Positions 6,901 to 16,015 of a stretch of DNA of 64,000 nucleotides are shown piece after piece (the stretch's first letter is position 1; each line of letters begins with the position of its first letter). Source of the DNA: SHLQ01 sp964610745 (lineage in GTDB: Bacteria > Actinomycetota > Acidimicrobiia > Acidimicrobiales > SHLQ01); assembly GCA_964610745.1 (NCBI GenBank), contig CAZSYL010000005.1, positions 1 through 64,000 of the forward strand, read 5' to 3'. The notes below the pieces were generated by a model. It ran no database searches, had not been told where the DNA came from, and saw only the letters and a program-made list of their open reading frames with translations. The position numbers were made by a program, and so were the translations under genes.

Positions 6901-8435
6901 GTGCCGCAATCGAACTGACCGGTATCACAAAACGCTTCCCAGGCGTCATTGCGAATGACAACGTGAACCTCACCGTCGAGAAGGGTGAGATTCACGCCAT
7001 CTGCGGCGAAAACGGCGCGGGCAAATCAACCCTCATGAAGATTCTGTACGGTCTTCAACCACCAGATGAGGGCACGATGAGAGTGGATGGCGAAGCCGTG
7101 AGCTTCGCGACCCCCAACGACGCGATCGATCGCGGCATTGGCATGGTCCACCAGCACTTCATGCTCGCCGATCAGCTGACGGTGCTGGAGAACATCATTC
7201 TTGGAGCAGAACCCGCTGGCCGTAGCGGCCTGATCCGGTTCAACGAAGCCGAAGCGCACCTTGCCCAGGTGGCCAGCGACTACGGACTGACGATCGACCC
7301 AAACGACCTCGTCGAAACGCTCGAGGTGGGTGAACGTCAGCGGGTCGAGATCATCAAGGTGCTGTACCGGGGCGCGAACATCCTCATCCTCGATGAGCCA
7401 ACTGCGGTGCTCGTACCCCAGGAGGTTGAAGCACTGTTTGAGAACATGCGAGATCTCAAGGACGCGGGCGCCACGATCCTCTTTATCGATCACAAGCTCG
7501 AAGAGGTTCTGGAGATCTCCGACAGCATCACCGTGCTGCGCCACGGCAAAACGGTTGCGAGCCTTCCCAACGAAGGTGTCACCGCCCACGACCTGGCCGA
7601 ACTTATGGTAGGCAGCGAGCTGCCAACACCCGAGACCGCCGAATCGACGGTCACCGATGACGTGGCTCTGCAGATTCAGAACCTCGCCGTGCTTGGTGGC
7701 GATGACCGCCCAGCGATCGAAGGGATCGACCTCAAGATCCACAAAGGCGAGATTCTTGGCATCGCCGGAGTCGAGGGCAACGGACAGGGTGAACTTGTCG
7801 ACGCCATCATCGGCACAGCAGACGCCGCTGCCGGCTCGATCAAGCTACTCGGAACCGACATCACGAGTATGTCCGTACGCAAACGCCGTGAGGCCGGCAT
7901 CGGCTATGTTCCAGAAGACCGTCATCAGGAAGGCCTGATGCTCGACGCTCCATTGTGGGAGAACGCCGCACTCGGTCACCAAACCCAAGCCCCGTACGGC
8001 TCGCGGTGGTTCATGAACCGCAATGGGGCACGCGCTCAGACCGAAGTGATCAAAGAAGAGTTCGATGTGCGCACGCCGAACATCGATGTCTCAGCTCACG
8101 CGCTCTCGGGCGGCAATCAACAAAAGCTGATCATCGGACGCGAACTGACAGCGAACCCCTCTCTGCTCATCGCTGCCCACCCGACCCGTGGCATCGATGT
8201 TGGAGCCCAGGCCGCTGTCTGGGAACAGATCCGCGACGCTCGAGCTGGTGGGCTCGCGACGCTGCTTATCTCCGCGGACCTCGATGAGCTCATTGGATTG
8301 TCAGACTCGATCGTCGTGATGTTCCGCGGTCGTCTCGTCGCACGTGTGGCTCCAGAAGAGGTCACTCCCCGCGACCTTGGTGCTTACATGACGGGCGCCG
8401 CCGTCCAGGACACCGGAAATGAGGTCACGAACTAA
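6897..8435 (+). CDS. Nucleoside ABC transporter ATPase (two ABC domains)
   Basis: 512 residues with two fused ATPase domains, as in RbsA/BmpB-like systems. Domain 1 has Walker A GENGAGKST, Q-loop VHQHFML, a degenerate signature LEVGERQRVEI and Walker B ILILDEPTAVL. Domain 2 has GVEGNGQGE in place of a classical Walker A, signature LSGGNQQK and AAHPTRGIDVGA in place of Walker B, the usual catalytically altered second site of this subfamily. It is cytoplasmic and energises uptake through the two downstream permeases. The stop overlaps the next start by one base (TAATG). Confidence 0.95.
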   Translation: MSAAIELTGITKRFPGVIANDNVNLTVEKGEIHAICGENGAGKSTLMKILYGLQPPDEGTMRVDGEAVSFATPNDAIDRGIGMVHQHFMLADQLTVLENIILGAEPAGRSGLIRFNEAEAHLAQVASDYGLTIDPNDLVETLEVGERQRVEIIKVLYRGANILILDEPTAVLVPQEVEALFENMRDLKDAGATILFIDHKLEEVLEISDSITVLRHGKTVASLPNEGVTAHDLAELMVGSELPTPETAESTVTDDVALQIQNLAVLGGDDRPAIEGIDLKIHKGEILGIAGVEGNGQGELVDAIIGTADAAAGSIKLLGTDITSMSVRKRREAGIGYVPEDRHQEGLMLDAPLWENAALGHQTQAPYGSRWFMNRNGARAQTEVIKEEFDVRTPNIDVSAHALSGGNQQKLIIGRELTANPSLLIAAHPTRGIDVGAQAAVWEQIRDARAGGLATLLISADLDELIGLSDSIVVMFRGRLVARVAPEEVTPRDLGAYMTGAAVQDTGNEVTN

Positions 8436-9565
8436 TGGCACGCAAGATGCTCTTTTCGGTTGCACCAGCGCTTGGTGCCTTTGTGCTGACGCTTGTGATC
8501 TCGTCGTTGGCACTGATCGCATTCGGCTCAAACCCGATCGATGCGTTCTCCGACATGTTGGGACATGCCTCGCGCCTCGAAACCCAGGTCGACATACTGA
8601 ATCGTGCGACACCGCTCTACCTGTCCGCAGTTGCGGCAGCTATCGGCTTTCGAATGAACCTTTTCAACATCGGCGTCGAAGGCCAGTACCTATTCGCCTT
8701 TATTGTCGCCGCCCAGGTTGGTGCGGTCCTGTCTCTTCCGGCAATCCTGCACATTCCCGTGATTCTGATCACCGCCATGATCACCGGTGGACTGTTCGCT
8801 GGGATCGCCGGCGTCTTGAAGGTGACCCGAGGCGTGAACGAGGTGATCTCCACGATCATGCTCAACTCGATTGGTGTCGCCGGACTGATCGCAGCGCTAC
8901 AGGCTCGCTGGCAACCCGAGCAGGAGCAGTTCACGTCGACGACCCTCGGCACGGCCCCGGTCGATGAAAGCGGCCTGATCCCCAACATCAACGGAGTCCT
9001 CGAGATCTTCACCAGAGAAATCGGCCAGGGTGGTGAGTTGACGGGCATGCTCCTCGTCGCGATCGCTGTCGGGATTGGCTACCACCTACTTCTCACCCGC
9101 CTGCGATTCGGTTTCGATCTTCGTGCGAGTGGAATTAACCCCTTCGCAGCGCGCGCTGGTGGAGTGGCGCCAAAGCAAATGATCGTCGCCGCGATGTTCC
9201 TATCGGGAGCCGTTGCCGGCCTGATTGGCATGGTCGAACTCGCCGAGGTCGGCCGCTTCCCGGCGGACCCAATCCAAGGCCTCGGCTTCGCAGGAATCGC
9301 GGTGGCGCTCCTTGGCCGAAACAACCCAGGGGCCATGGCATTCTCGGCACTGCTCTTCGCGTTCCTCGATGTGTCCGCTGGCATCTTGCAGAGCACGCAG
9401 ACGGCAACCAAAGAGATCGTCAACATCATGCAGGGCATCGTCCTGCTCGCTGCAGTGATCGCGTACGGCGTAACCAAGCGCATCCAGACGCGCGAGGAGG
9501 CCCGGGCCACTGCCGAGGCGCTGCTTCATGAGGATGAGGACACACCGTCGGGAGCAGAGGTATGA
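8435..9565 (+). CDS. Nucleoside ABC transporter permease 1
   Basis: 376 residues, a BPD_transp_2-type integral membrane permease with about ten hydrophobic segments. Typical features are GFRMNLFNIGVEGQYLF near residue 70, GVNEVISTIMLNSI and GINPFAARAGGV followed by the GLIGMVELAEVGRF loop. It forms the membrane channel with permease 2. The ATG overlaps the ATPase stop by one base, and its own stop overlaps the next ATG (ATGA at 9562-9565), so the three cistrons are translationally coupled. The C-terminus is charged and cytoplasmic (TREEARATAEALLHEDED). Confidence 0.94.
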   Translation: MARKMLFSVAPALGAFVLTLVISSLALIAFGSNPIDAFSDMLGHASRLETQVDILNRATPLYLSAVAAAIGFRMNLFNIGVEGQYLFAFIVAAQVGAVLSLPAILHIPVILITAMITGGLFAGIAGVLKVTRGVNEVISTIMLNSIGVAGLIAALQARWQPEQEQFTSTTLGTAPVDESGLIPNINGVLEIFTREIGQGGELTGMLLVAIAVGIGYHLLLTRLRFGFDLRASGINPFAARAGGVAPKQMIVAAMFLSGAVAGLIGMVELAEVGRFPADPIQGLGFAGIAVALLGRNNPGAMAFSALLFAFLDVSAGILQSTQTATKEIVNIMQGIVLLAAVIAYGVTKRIQTREEARATAEALLHEDEDTPSGAEV

Positions 9566-10800
9566 AAACCCTCCGCGAGCTTCCCGCTTGGATTCGCTGG
9601 CCGCTCTATGCGTTCGCAGGGATCTTCCTACTCACGCTCGTCCAGTCAATCTCCGATACCGAACGGCTCACGGAGGTCGCCACAGCGAGGCAGATGCTTC
9701 GCTTCGCCGTACCGATCTTCCTCGCAGGGCTTGGAGGACTCTTCAGCGAACGCTCGGGTGTCATCAACATTGGACTTGAAGGCATGTTGATTCTCGGCAT
9801 GTGGTTCGGTGCGTGGGGGTCTATCGAATTCGGGCCCTGGTGGGGCTTGCTCATCGGCATGATCGGCGGGGCCATCGGCGGGCTGCTTCACGCAGTTGCC
9901 ACCGTTGGTTTCGGCGTCGATCACATCATCTCTGGAGTCGCCATCAACATTCTCGCTCCGGCGTTTACAAGATTTCTTTCCGACGAGGTGTGGGCCTCCC
10001 CAACGACCTCGCCGCAGACCCAAAGCGTTGGCACCTGGGACGTCCCGTTCCTCGCTGGTGGAACGATCTTCGGGTGGGAATCGCCCGACTGGCTCTTGAG
10101 CATTAGCCAGACGGAAATATGGTTCCTTCACGACACCGCCCAACTGGCGCGCGGGCTTCTGCGCGGTACGCACTGGGTGTCCTACTTGGTGATCGTGCTC
10201 GTGCCATTCACAACGTGGCTGATCTGGCGCACGCGGTTCGGTCTTCGGCTCCGTATCGCTGGTGAGAATCCGCAAGCGGGAGCCGCTCAGGGCGTGAACA
10301 TCATCCGATACAAGTACGTCGGCGTGATTATTTCCGGTGCCCTCGCTGGACTCGGCGGAGCGTTCATCTCCACCGAGTTGTCGGGCTTGTTCCAAGGCGG
10401 AAACAGCGCTGGCCGAGGCTTCATTGGGCTCGCGGCGCTGATCTTCGGCAATTGGCGCCCCGGAGGAGTGCTCATTGGAGCACTCCTATTCGGGTACGTG
10501 TTCGGCCTCGATCTGCGGGATCTCGACGGCACTGCTTCGCACGCCATGTTGCTCGTGAACACCATTGCGCTTGCTGGTGTTGCGGCATGGGCGGTGAAGG
10601 GCCAGCGAACCACCGATGCGATCATGGCCGTCATTCTCGGCGGATTGTCCTTTGTTTGGTGGTTATCTGCCGACACCGTGCCGAGTTGGTGGAGCGATGT
10701 CTTACCCTTCGTACTCGTGCTGTTGGTTTTGGTCTTCTTCGCTCAACGACTTCGGGCGCCAGAGAAACTCGGGGCACCGTACTTTAGGGGATCGAGTTAG
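9562..10800 (+). CDS. Nucleoside ABC transporter permease 2
   Basis: 412 residues, the second BPD_transp_2-type permease of the importer. Family features include RFAVPIFLAGLGGLFSERSG, INIGLEGMLILG, HIISGVAINILAP, LRIAGENPQAGAAQGVN and FISTELSGLFQGG. An unusually long extracytoplasmic insertion (about 135-200, through SPTTSPQTQSVGTWD and LARGLLRGTHW) separates two helices. Three further helices at the C-terminus extend beyond the core. It ends with TAG directly abutting the next ATG at 10801. Confidence 0.93.
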   Translation: MKTLRELPAWIRWPLYAFAGIFLLTLVQSISDTERLTEVATARQMLRFAVPIFLAGLGGLFSERSGVINIGLEGMLILGMWFGAWGSIEFGPWWGLLIGMIGGAIGGLLHAVATVGFGVDHIISGVAINILAPAFTRFLSDEVWASPTTSPQTQSVGTWDVPFLAGGTIFGWESPDWLLSISQTEIWFLHDTAQLARGLLRGTHWVSYLVIVLVPFTTWLIWRTRFGLRLRIAGENPQAGAAQGVNIIRYKYVGVIISGALAGLGGAFISTELSGLFQGGNSAGRGFIGLAALIFGNWRPGGVLIGALLFGYVFGLDLRDLDGTASHAMLLVNTIALAGVAAWAVKGQRTTDAIMAVILGGLSFVWWLSADTVPSWWSDVLPFVLVLLVLVFFAQRLRAPEKLGAPYFRGSS

Positions 10801-11628
10801 ATGTACGATCCGAGCGACTTCGCCGAGAACGGTGTCGCTATCTTCGCCGATGCTGTCTCACCTGCACAGCTCAACAGCTTCCGAGATGCGGTCGATAGGT
10901 TGGTCGACGACTTCGACCCAGATGGTGTCCGCACCGTGTTCTCGACCGATGATCAAAGCCACGCTCGCAGTGACTACTTCCTGACATCTGGGGGAAGAAT
11001 CCGATACTTCCTCGAGGACGGCGCTATCGACGCCAATGGCGAACTGTCCCGCGGAAAACGTCAGGCTCTCAACAAGATCGGTCATGCGATGCATGACATC
11101 GATCCCGATATCTCGGCGTTCTCTCGATCGCACGGATTCGCGAACGCCGCCAGCGCGGTCGGAATGACCAACCCCCTGCTGCTGCAATCGATGATCATCT
11201 TCAAGAACCCCGAGGTTGGAGGCGAGGTCAACATTCACACCGACCACACATTCCTGTGGACCGCACCTCAAAGTGTGATCGGGTTTTGGGTGGCTGCTGA
11301 TGACGCCGACCAAGAGAACGGTTGCCTTTGGGCGTTGCCGGGCGGCCACACCATCCCGGTCAAGGAACGCTTCCAACGGACCGCTGACGGCACAGCGACC
11401 GAGATGATCGTGCTCGACGAAGAACCGTATCCAAGCTCTGGTTGGGTACCCCTTGAGGTTGAGGCCGGAACGGTTATTGCGCTGCACGGCACGCTCCCTC
11501 ACCGAAGTGCGCCAAACCTCTCCCACAAACCTCGACTTGCATTCACACTGCACTGCATCGAGGCCGATGCCCAGTACCCGGAGAACAACTGGTTGCAGCG
11601 ACCCGATCTCCCCCTCAGGGGCTTCTAG
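10801..11628 (+). CDS. Phytanoyl-CoA dioxygenase (PhyH)-family 2-oxoglutarate oxygenase
   Basis: 275 residues of the PhyH-type double-stranded beta helix, Fe(II)/2-oxoglutarate-dependent. The metal site is visible as H-x-D in NIHTDHTFLW and the distal His in LPHRSAPNLS. ENGCLWALPGGH is the usual preceding strand. The ATG follows the permease TAG with no spacer, so it is the last cistron of the nucleoside importer operon. Substrate is unknown; operon placement suggests a transported nucleoside or related compound, which is inference. Confidence 0.87.
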   Translation: MYDPSDFAENGVAIFADAVSPAQLNSFRDAVDRLVDDFDPDGVRTVFSTDDQSHARSDYFLTSGGRIRYFLEDGAIDANGELSRGKRQALNKIGHAMHDIDPDISAFSRSHGFANAASAVGMTNPLLLQSMIIFKNPEVGGEVNIHTDHTFLWTAPQSVIGFWVAADDADQENGCLWALPGGHTIPVKERFQRTADGTATEMIVLDEEPYPSSGWVPLEVEAGTVIALHGTLPHRSAPNLSHKPRLAFTLHCIEADAQYPENNWLQRPDLPLRGF

Positions 11629-11647
11629 GCAGCGTTACGCTGTCGAC

Positions 11648-13723
11648 GTGACGAACTCCGAAGAACACGCCGACCCTACAACGAACGACCCGTACCTCTG
11701 GCTTGAAGACGTCGAGGGCGACCAAGCGTTGGAGTGGGTGCGCTCCCAGAACGAGCGGACGCTCGCCGAGCTACAGAGCAACCCCCGCTATGACGGCTTC
11801 GAGGCCTCAGCACTCGATGTCCTGACCGCCGACGATCGGATTCCTTACGGATCCATTCGGGATGGCTATCTCTACAATTTCTGGCAGGACGACGAGAACG
11901 TCCGCGGACTGTGGCGCAGAACTCCGCTGGACAGCTATCGAAGTGATGACCCTCAATGGGAAATCCTTCTCGACGTCGACGCGCTCTCAGAACAAGAGGA
12001 TGCCAACCATGTCTTCAAAGGAGCGAATGTTTTTCGCCGCCACGGTGGGGACTCATACCGATGCCTCATCTCATTGTCGGACGGTGGCAAGGACGCGGTG
12101 GTTCAACGCGAGTTTGATATCGCCACCAAATCCTTCGTCACCGATGGCTTCATCACTCCCGAAGCTAAACAGGGTGCGGAGTGGAGCGATGATGACACCG
12201 TTCTCATCGCGACCGATTGGACCGATGACGACACCTCGACACTCACCGAGTCCGGGTATCCATTCGTAGTGAAACGTTGGAAGCGCGGAACCCCACTGAA
12301 CGAGGCTGTCGAGGTTCTTCGGGGGACGCCGAGCGACGTTGGCGTGTTTCCGTTCACGATGGAAACCGAGGACGGGTCTCTACTCGTCGGCGCGGCACAA
12401 GCCGACACCTTCTTCACCTCCACCTACTGGTTGTTCACCGACTCGGGGTCCATTCAGCTGCCGTTGCCACCAAAGTCCACACCGAACGGTCTCACTCACG
12501 GCCATCTTCTGTTCTCGCTAGAGCAGGACTGGCAGCCCCACGACACGTCGTTTCAAACCGGTGACCTTGTCGCATTCGACCTCGACGACTTCCTCGACAA
12601 CGGCCAGCTCGGACCGGTCGAACTGGTCTTCCGGCCCACCAAGACCCAAGCCGTAAGTGGTGTCGCTGTCGCTGCCGGAGGAACATTTCTCGCCATCACG
12701 GAGAACGTGGTGGGCAGAATCCTCCGGCTCGGGCTGCCAGACCAAGGCTGGGCAACCACCCCGATCGACTTGCCCGGTTCAGGTGATGTGGCCATTACCT
12801 TCTCCGATCGCGACGAGGACCTCGTATTGGTCAACTACGAGGACTTCCTCACGCCGAGTTCGCTTCTCGCGCTCGACAGCACGACCGGCGAGATCGAGAC
12901 CCTCAAGACAGTTCCTCCACGCTTTGATGCGAGCGGCCTCATTGTCGAACAGCTCATGGCAACATCACCTGACGGCACGGCGATCCCGCACTTCATCGTC
13001 CGCTCGGAGGACGCGGCCTTTGACAGCACCACGCCAACGCTGCTCTACGGCTACGGCGGCTTTCAGGTCTCGCTCAACCCGTCCTATAGCGGCACGATCG
13101 GCAGGAACTGGCTCGAACAGGGTGGAGCATTCGTGTTGGCCAATATTCGAGGTGGCGGAGAGTTTGGCCCGACCTGGCATCAGGCCGGGCTGAAGACAAA
13201 CCGCCAACGTATCTACGACGACTTCATTGCGGTCGCGGAATCGGTCATCGCAACGGGTCTGACTTCACCGGAGCACCTGGGCATCATGGGCGGCTCGAAC
13301 GGCGGGCTCTTGATGGGCGTGATGTTGAACCAACGACCGGACCTGTGGAACGCGGTCGTTGTTCAGGTGCCCCTCCTCGACATGCTCCGATATCACCTGC
13401 TGCTCGCCGGCGCGTCCTGGGTGGACGAATACGGCTCCCCAGACGACCCGGACGAGCGCGAGTTCCTCGAGACGATCTCGCCCTATCAGAACTTCGACGC
13501 CAAACTTCCGTATCCCACCCCGCTCTTCGTCACCTCGACGAAGGACGATCGCGTTCACCCAGGACATGCACGGAAACTCGCAAAAAAGTTCGAGGACGCT
13601 GGCCTTGCGTTCTGGTACTACGAGAACATCGACGGTGGACACTCCGCAGCTGCGAACCAAACCGAGGCAGCCAAGCGGACCGCTCTGGAATTCACCTACC
13701 TGATGGCACAGCTTTCAAGCTGA
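11648..13723 (+). CDS. Prolyl oligopeptidase family serine peptidase (S9A)
   Basis: 691 residues, normal for prolyl endopeptidase. An N-terminal DPYLWLEDVEGDQALEWV segment and a seven-bladed propeller precede the alpha/beta hydrolase domain. The catalytic Ser is in GGSNGGLL (around 548), Asp in TKDDRVHPGHA (around 632) and His in DGGHSAAANQ (around 664). No signal peptide is seen, so it acts on peptides in the cytoplasm. Start GTG 11648 lies 6 nt after the -10 box TACGCT (11636-11641), a leaderless arrangement. Confidence 0.94.
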   Translation: MTNSEEHADPTTNDPYLWLEDVEGDQALEWVRSQNERTLAELQSNPRYDGFEASALDVLTADDRIPYGSIRDGYLYNFWQDDENVRGLWRRTPLDSYRSDDPQWEILLDVDALSEQEDANHVFKGANVFRRHGGDSYRCLISLSDGGKDAVVQREFDIATKSFVTDGFITPEAKQGAEWSDDDTVLIATDWTDDDTSTLTESGYPFVVKRWKRGTPLNEAVEVLRGTPSDVGVFPFTMETEDGSLLVGAAQADTFFTSTYWLFTDSGSIQLPLPPKSTPNGLTHGHLLFSLEQDWQPHDTSFQTGDLVAFDLDDFLDNGQLGPVELVFRPTKTQAVSGVAVAAGGTFLAITENVVGRILRLGLPDQGWATTPIDLPGSGDVAITFSDRDEDLVLVNYEDFLTPSSLLALDSTTGEIETLKTVPPRFDASGLIVEQLMATSPDGTAIPHFIVRSEDAAFDSTTPTLLYGYGGFQVSLNPSYSGTIGRNWLEQGGAFVLANIRGGGEFGPTWHQAGLKTNRQRIYDDFIAVAESVIATGLTSPEHLGIMGGSNGGLLMGVMLNQRPDLWNAVVVQVPLLDMLRYHLLLAGASWVDEYGSPDDPDEREFLETISPYQNFDAKLPYPTPLFVTSTKDDRVHPGHARKLAKKFEDAGLAFWYYENIDGGHSAAANQTEAAKRTALEFTYLMAQLSS

Positions 13724-13809
13724 GGCAGATTTGTGACCGATTAGACCCCCTATACGGTCGGAAAGTCATCACAAAACCCGTGGCGACGCGTCAGCGGATG
13801 GTTTGGGAT

Positions 13810-13828
13810 CCTCGGGGTTTACCTGAGG
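13810..13828. terminator. Small hairpin between convergent genes
   Basis: CCTCGGG (13810-13816) pairs with CCTGAGG (13822-13828) around a 5-nt loop, including one G-T pair. It lies between the converging ends of the prolyl oligopeptidase and DUF72 genes, so it could terminate either transcript, but no T run follows on either strand. Confidence 0.3.
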
Positions 13829-13848
13829 CCAGTATGTGGTGGGGCGGT

Positions 13849-14712
13849 CTATTGGTTGAATAGGGTCGCCTCGGTGACGAGTGGGGCGTCGGGTTGCGCG
13901 GCAAGTTCGGGGACGTACGCACGTACCTCGTCGTAGAACTGGCGGGACAGATCGATGGCCGCTGCATTGTCGGGTGTGTGAATGAACACGATCGGTGACC
14001 GGTCATCGCGTAGCCATCGGACAACCGTCTGCACCCACGGCTCCCAAAAGGTGGGATTGGCGTCAGGATTGGTCTGGCCAATGAACCGCACGATTGGTGT
14101 GGTACTCGTTGCAACAGCCCTGACCGGTAGCCGGGGCTTGTTCTCGAAGGCCTCGTGCTCGGCGGGAGTGATGCGCGGGCCAGCAAACACCGCTCGGGAA
14201 TCAAAGATGATGCGATCCGCACCAAAGGTAGCCAGCAGGTCGTTCAAGGACCGCTCCTGGGCGCCGCCGTCGAAGAAGTCTGGGTGGCGAACTTCCACTC
14301 CGTAACGAACCATCGTTGGAGCCGCTCTCATGAAACTCTCGAGCACGTTGAGCGAGTCGGGCCCAAAGGACGCGGGCAGTTGAATCGCCACGGGATCCAT
14401 CTTGGGAAGGCACGGGTCGAGTGTGCGAAAGAACGTTCCCACCTCGTCAGCGCAGTTTCGGAGCTTGCGGTCATGGGTGATTGTCTTTGGCAGCTTGAAC
14501 ATGAACCGAAAATGCTCGGGGGTTGCCTCGGCCCAGCGCTGAGCGACGGCCTTGGTCGGCAGTGCATAGAACGTCGTATTTCCTTCGACCGCTGACAGAA
14601 GAGCCGAATAGGCGGCGAGCTCGGCCCCAGAGGCCGTGGTGCGTGGAATCGAACGCCCCGGCCACGCCGGATTGGTCCACATTGCACAGCCAACACGCAA
14701 CACCCCTACCAT
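13849..14712 (-). CDS. DUF72 family protein (YecE-like)
   Basis: 287 residues of the DUF72/YecE TIM-barrel-like family, with no settled biochemical role. Signatures are VGCAMWTNPAWPG near the start, VEGNTTFYALP, FRFMFKLPKTITHDRKL, VAIQLPASFGPD, YGVEVRHPDFF and the final FIHTPDNAAAIDLSRQFYDEV. The ATG at 14712 lies 7 nt after a minus-strand -10 box TAGATT (14720-14725), a leaderless arrangement. It is divergent from the MenJ-like gene with only 67 bp between the starts. Confidence 0.88.
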   Translation of the reverse strand: MVGVLRVGCAMWTNPAWPGRSIPRTTASGAELAAYSALLSAVEGNTTFYALPTKAVAQRWAEATPEHFRFMFKLPKTITHDRKLRNCADEVGTFFRTLDPCLPKMDPVAIQLPASFGPDSLNVLESFMRAAPTMVRYGVEVRHPDFFDGGAQERSLNDLLATFGADRIIFDSRAVFAGPRITPAEHEAFENKPRLPVRAVATSTTPIVRFIGQTNPDANPTFWEPWVQTVVRWLRDDRSPIVFIHTPDNAAAIDLSRQFYDEVRAYVPELAAQPDAPLVTEATLFNQ

Positions 14713-14779
14713 CAGGCCAAATCTATCAATCTGGCCAATGGGTCGAAGTTTCGGGCTCGATCGCTGGCAAGCTAGAACC
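14713..14779. promoter_or_regulatory. Compact divergent promoter, DUF72 and MenJ-like genes
   Basis: Only 67 bp separate two outward-facing start codons. A minus-strand -10 box TAGATT (14720-14725) serves DUF72 and a plus-strand CAAGCT (14768-14773) serves the reductase, each 6-7 nt from its start codon. No ribosome binding site is needed in this model. Confidence 0.5.
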
Positions 14780-16003
14780 ATGTCATCGTCATCTGCTGAC
14801 CTGGTCGTCATAGGCGCTGGTCCCGCCGGCGCCGCCGTCGCGATTCGTGCAGCCCGTGGTGGGGCCAAGGTCGTTGTATTCGATAAGGCCCCGTACGGGC
14901 GCGACAAAGTTTGCGGCGACGGTCTGACGCCGCGTGCGATCGCTGCGCTGAACGAACTCGAGATCGACTTTAGCGACGCTCACCACATCGTTGGCCTGCG
15001 AATGATCGCGAACTCGACGGTCCGCGAGCTCGATTGGCCATCTGGAGGACGTTTCCCAAATCACGGTGCCGTCTGGCCTCGGCAGCGCCTCGATGCTTCC
15101 TTGATCGACGCCGCGACCGCTGCAGGAGCGGAGGTCATTTGGGAGACCGAAGCACTCCCAATAATCGAAGGCGAACGAGTCGTCGGCGTCACCGCGGGCA
15201 ACACGACCTGGAAAGCACCCATGACCGTGATCGCGGCGGGCGCACCGGGCAAGGTCGCGAAGATGCTCGGCACCGACCGGGTGGCCGACGAGCCGTTCGG
15301 ACTCGCGATTCGGGCCTACGTTCCATCGCCCCGCCACGATGACCAACATCTCGAAGCCTGTCTGACGCTCAAGGACGAGCACGGGACCCCTGTCCCCGGC
15401 TACGGCTGGATGTTTCCCGCAGGTGATGGCACGGTCAACATCGGTGCGGGGGCACTCAGCACCATGAAAGGCTTTAAGAAGCTCAACCTCAACACCCTGC
15501 TCGACTCATACCGCGAGATGGTGCTCGAGCCATGGGGACTTGGCGACTACGTCGAACGTCCCCGAGCCTGGCGCCTGCCAATGAGCGCCCAACGCCGACA
15601 TGGCACAGGCTGGGTCGCCATTGGCGATGCCGCTGGTCTAATCAATCCAATGAACGGTGAGGGCATCGACTATGGCCTCGAGAGCGGCATCCTCGCCGCC
15701 GACCTCTTCCTCGACAACCCCGTCACCGCGCCCGCTCGCTATGACCTCGAGGTTGCCGAGTTGTTCGATGGCTTCCTCAGCACTGGTCGCCGCTTCAGCT
15801 TCCTGATCGGTCATCCGTGGATTCTGAACAACGGGCTCAAGATGGCTGTCGGGACCGATGCGATCGCGAAGATCACGCTTCAGGTGATGGGCAATCTCGT
15901 AGATGGCCAAACCCCCGGTGCCGCCGGACGCATATTCCGTCTCACCGACAAGACGCTCAAAACCGCCGATCCTGTGCTTCGGCGCACCCGTGCCGCAGCC
16001 TAG
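14780..16003 (+). CDS. FAD-dependent geranylgeranyl/menaquinone reductase (MenJ-like)
   Basis: 407 residues, the same size as mycobacterial MenJ. The FAD-binding GxGxxG is in LVVIGAGPAGAAVAIRAA at the N-terminus. GRDKVCGDGLTPRAI is the family's second signature, and GWVAIGDAAGLINPMNGEGI binds the FAD pyrophosphate. This flavoprotein family saturates prenyl side chains; MenJ reduces one double bond of menaquinone, while related enzymes act on geranylgeranyl lipids. The choice between those is by resemblance. Start ATG 14780 follows the -10-like CAAGCT by 6 nt. Confidence 0.85.
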   Translation: MSSSSADLVVIGAGPAGAAVAIRAARGGAKVVVFDKAPYGRDKVCGDGLTPRAIAALNELEIDFSDAHHIVGLRMIANSTVRELDWPSGGRFPNHGAVWPRQRLDASLIDAATAAGAEVIWETEALPIIEGERVVGVTAGNTTWKAPMTVIAAGAPGKVAKMLGTDRVADEPFGLAIRAYVPSPRHDDQHLEACLTLKDEHGTPVPGYGWMFPAGDGTVNIGAGALSTMKGFKKLNLNTLLDSYREMVLEPWGLGDYVERPRAWRLPMSAQRRHGTGWVAIGDAAGLINPMNGEGIDYGLESGILAADLFLDNPVTAPARYDLEVAELFDGFLSTGRRFSFLIGHPWILNNGLKMAVGTDAIAKITLQVMGNLVDGQTPGAAGRIFRLTDKTLKTADPVLRRTRAAA

Positions 16004-16015
16004 AAAGTTCAGCCG

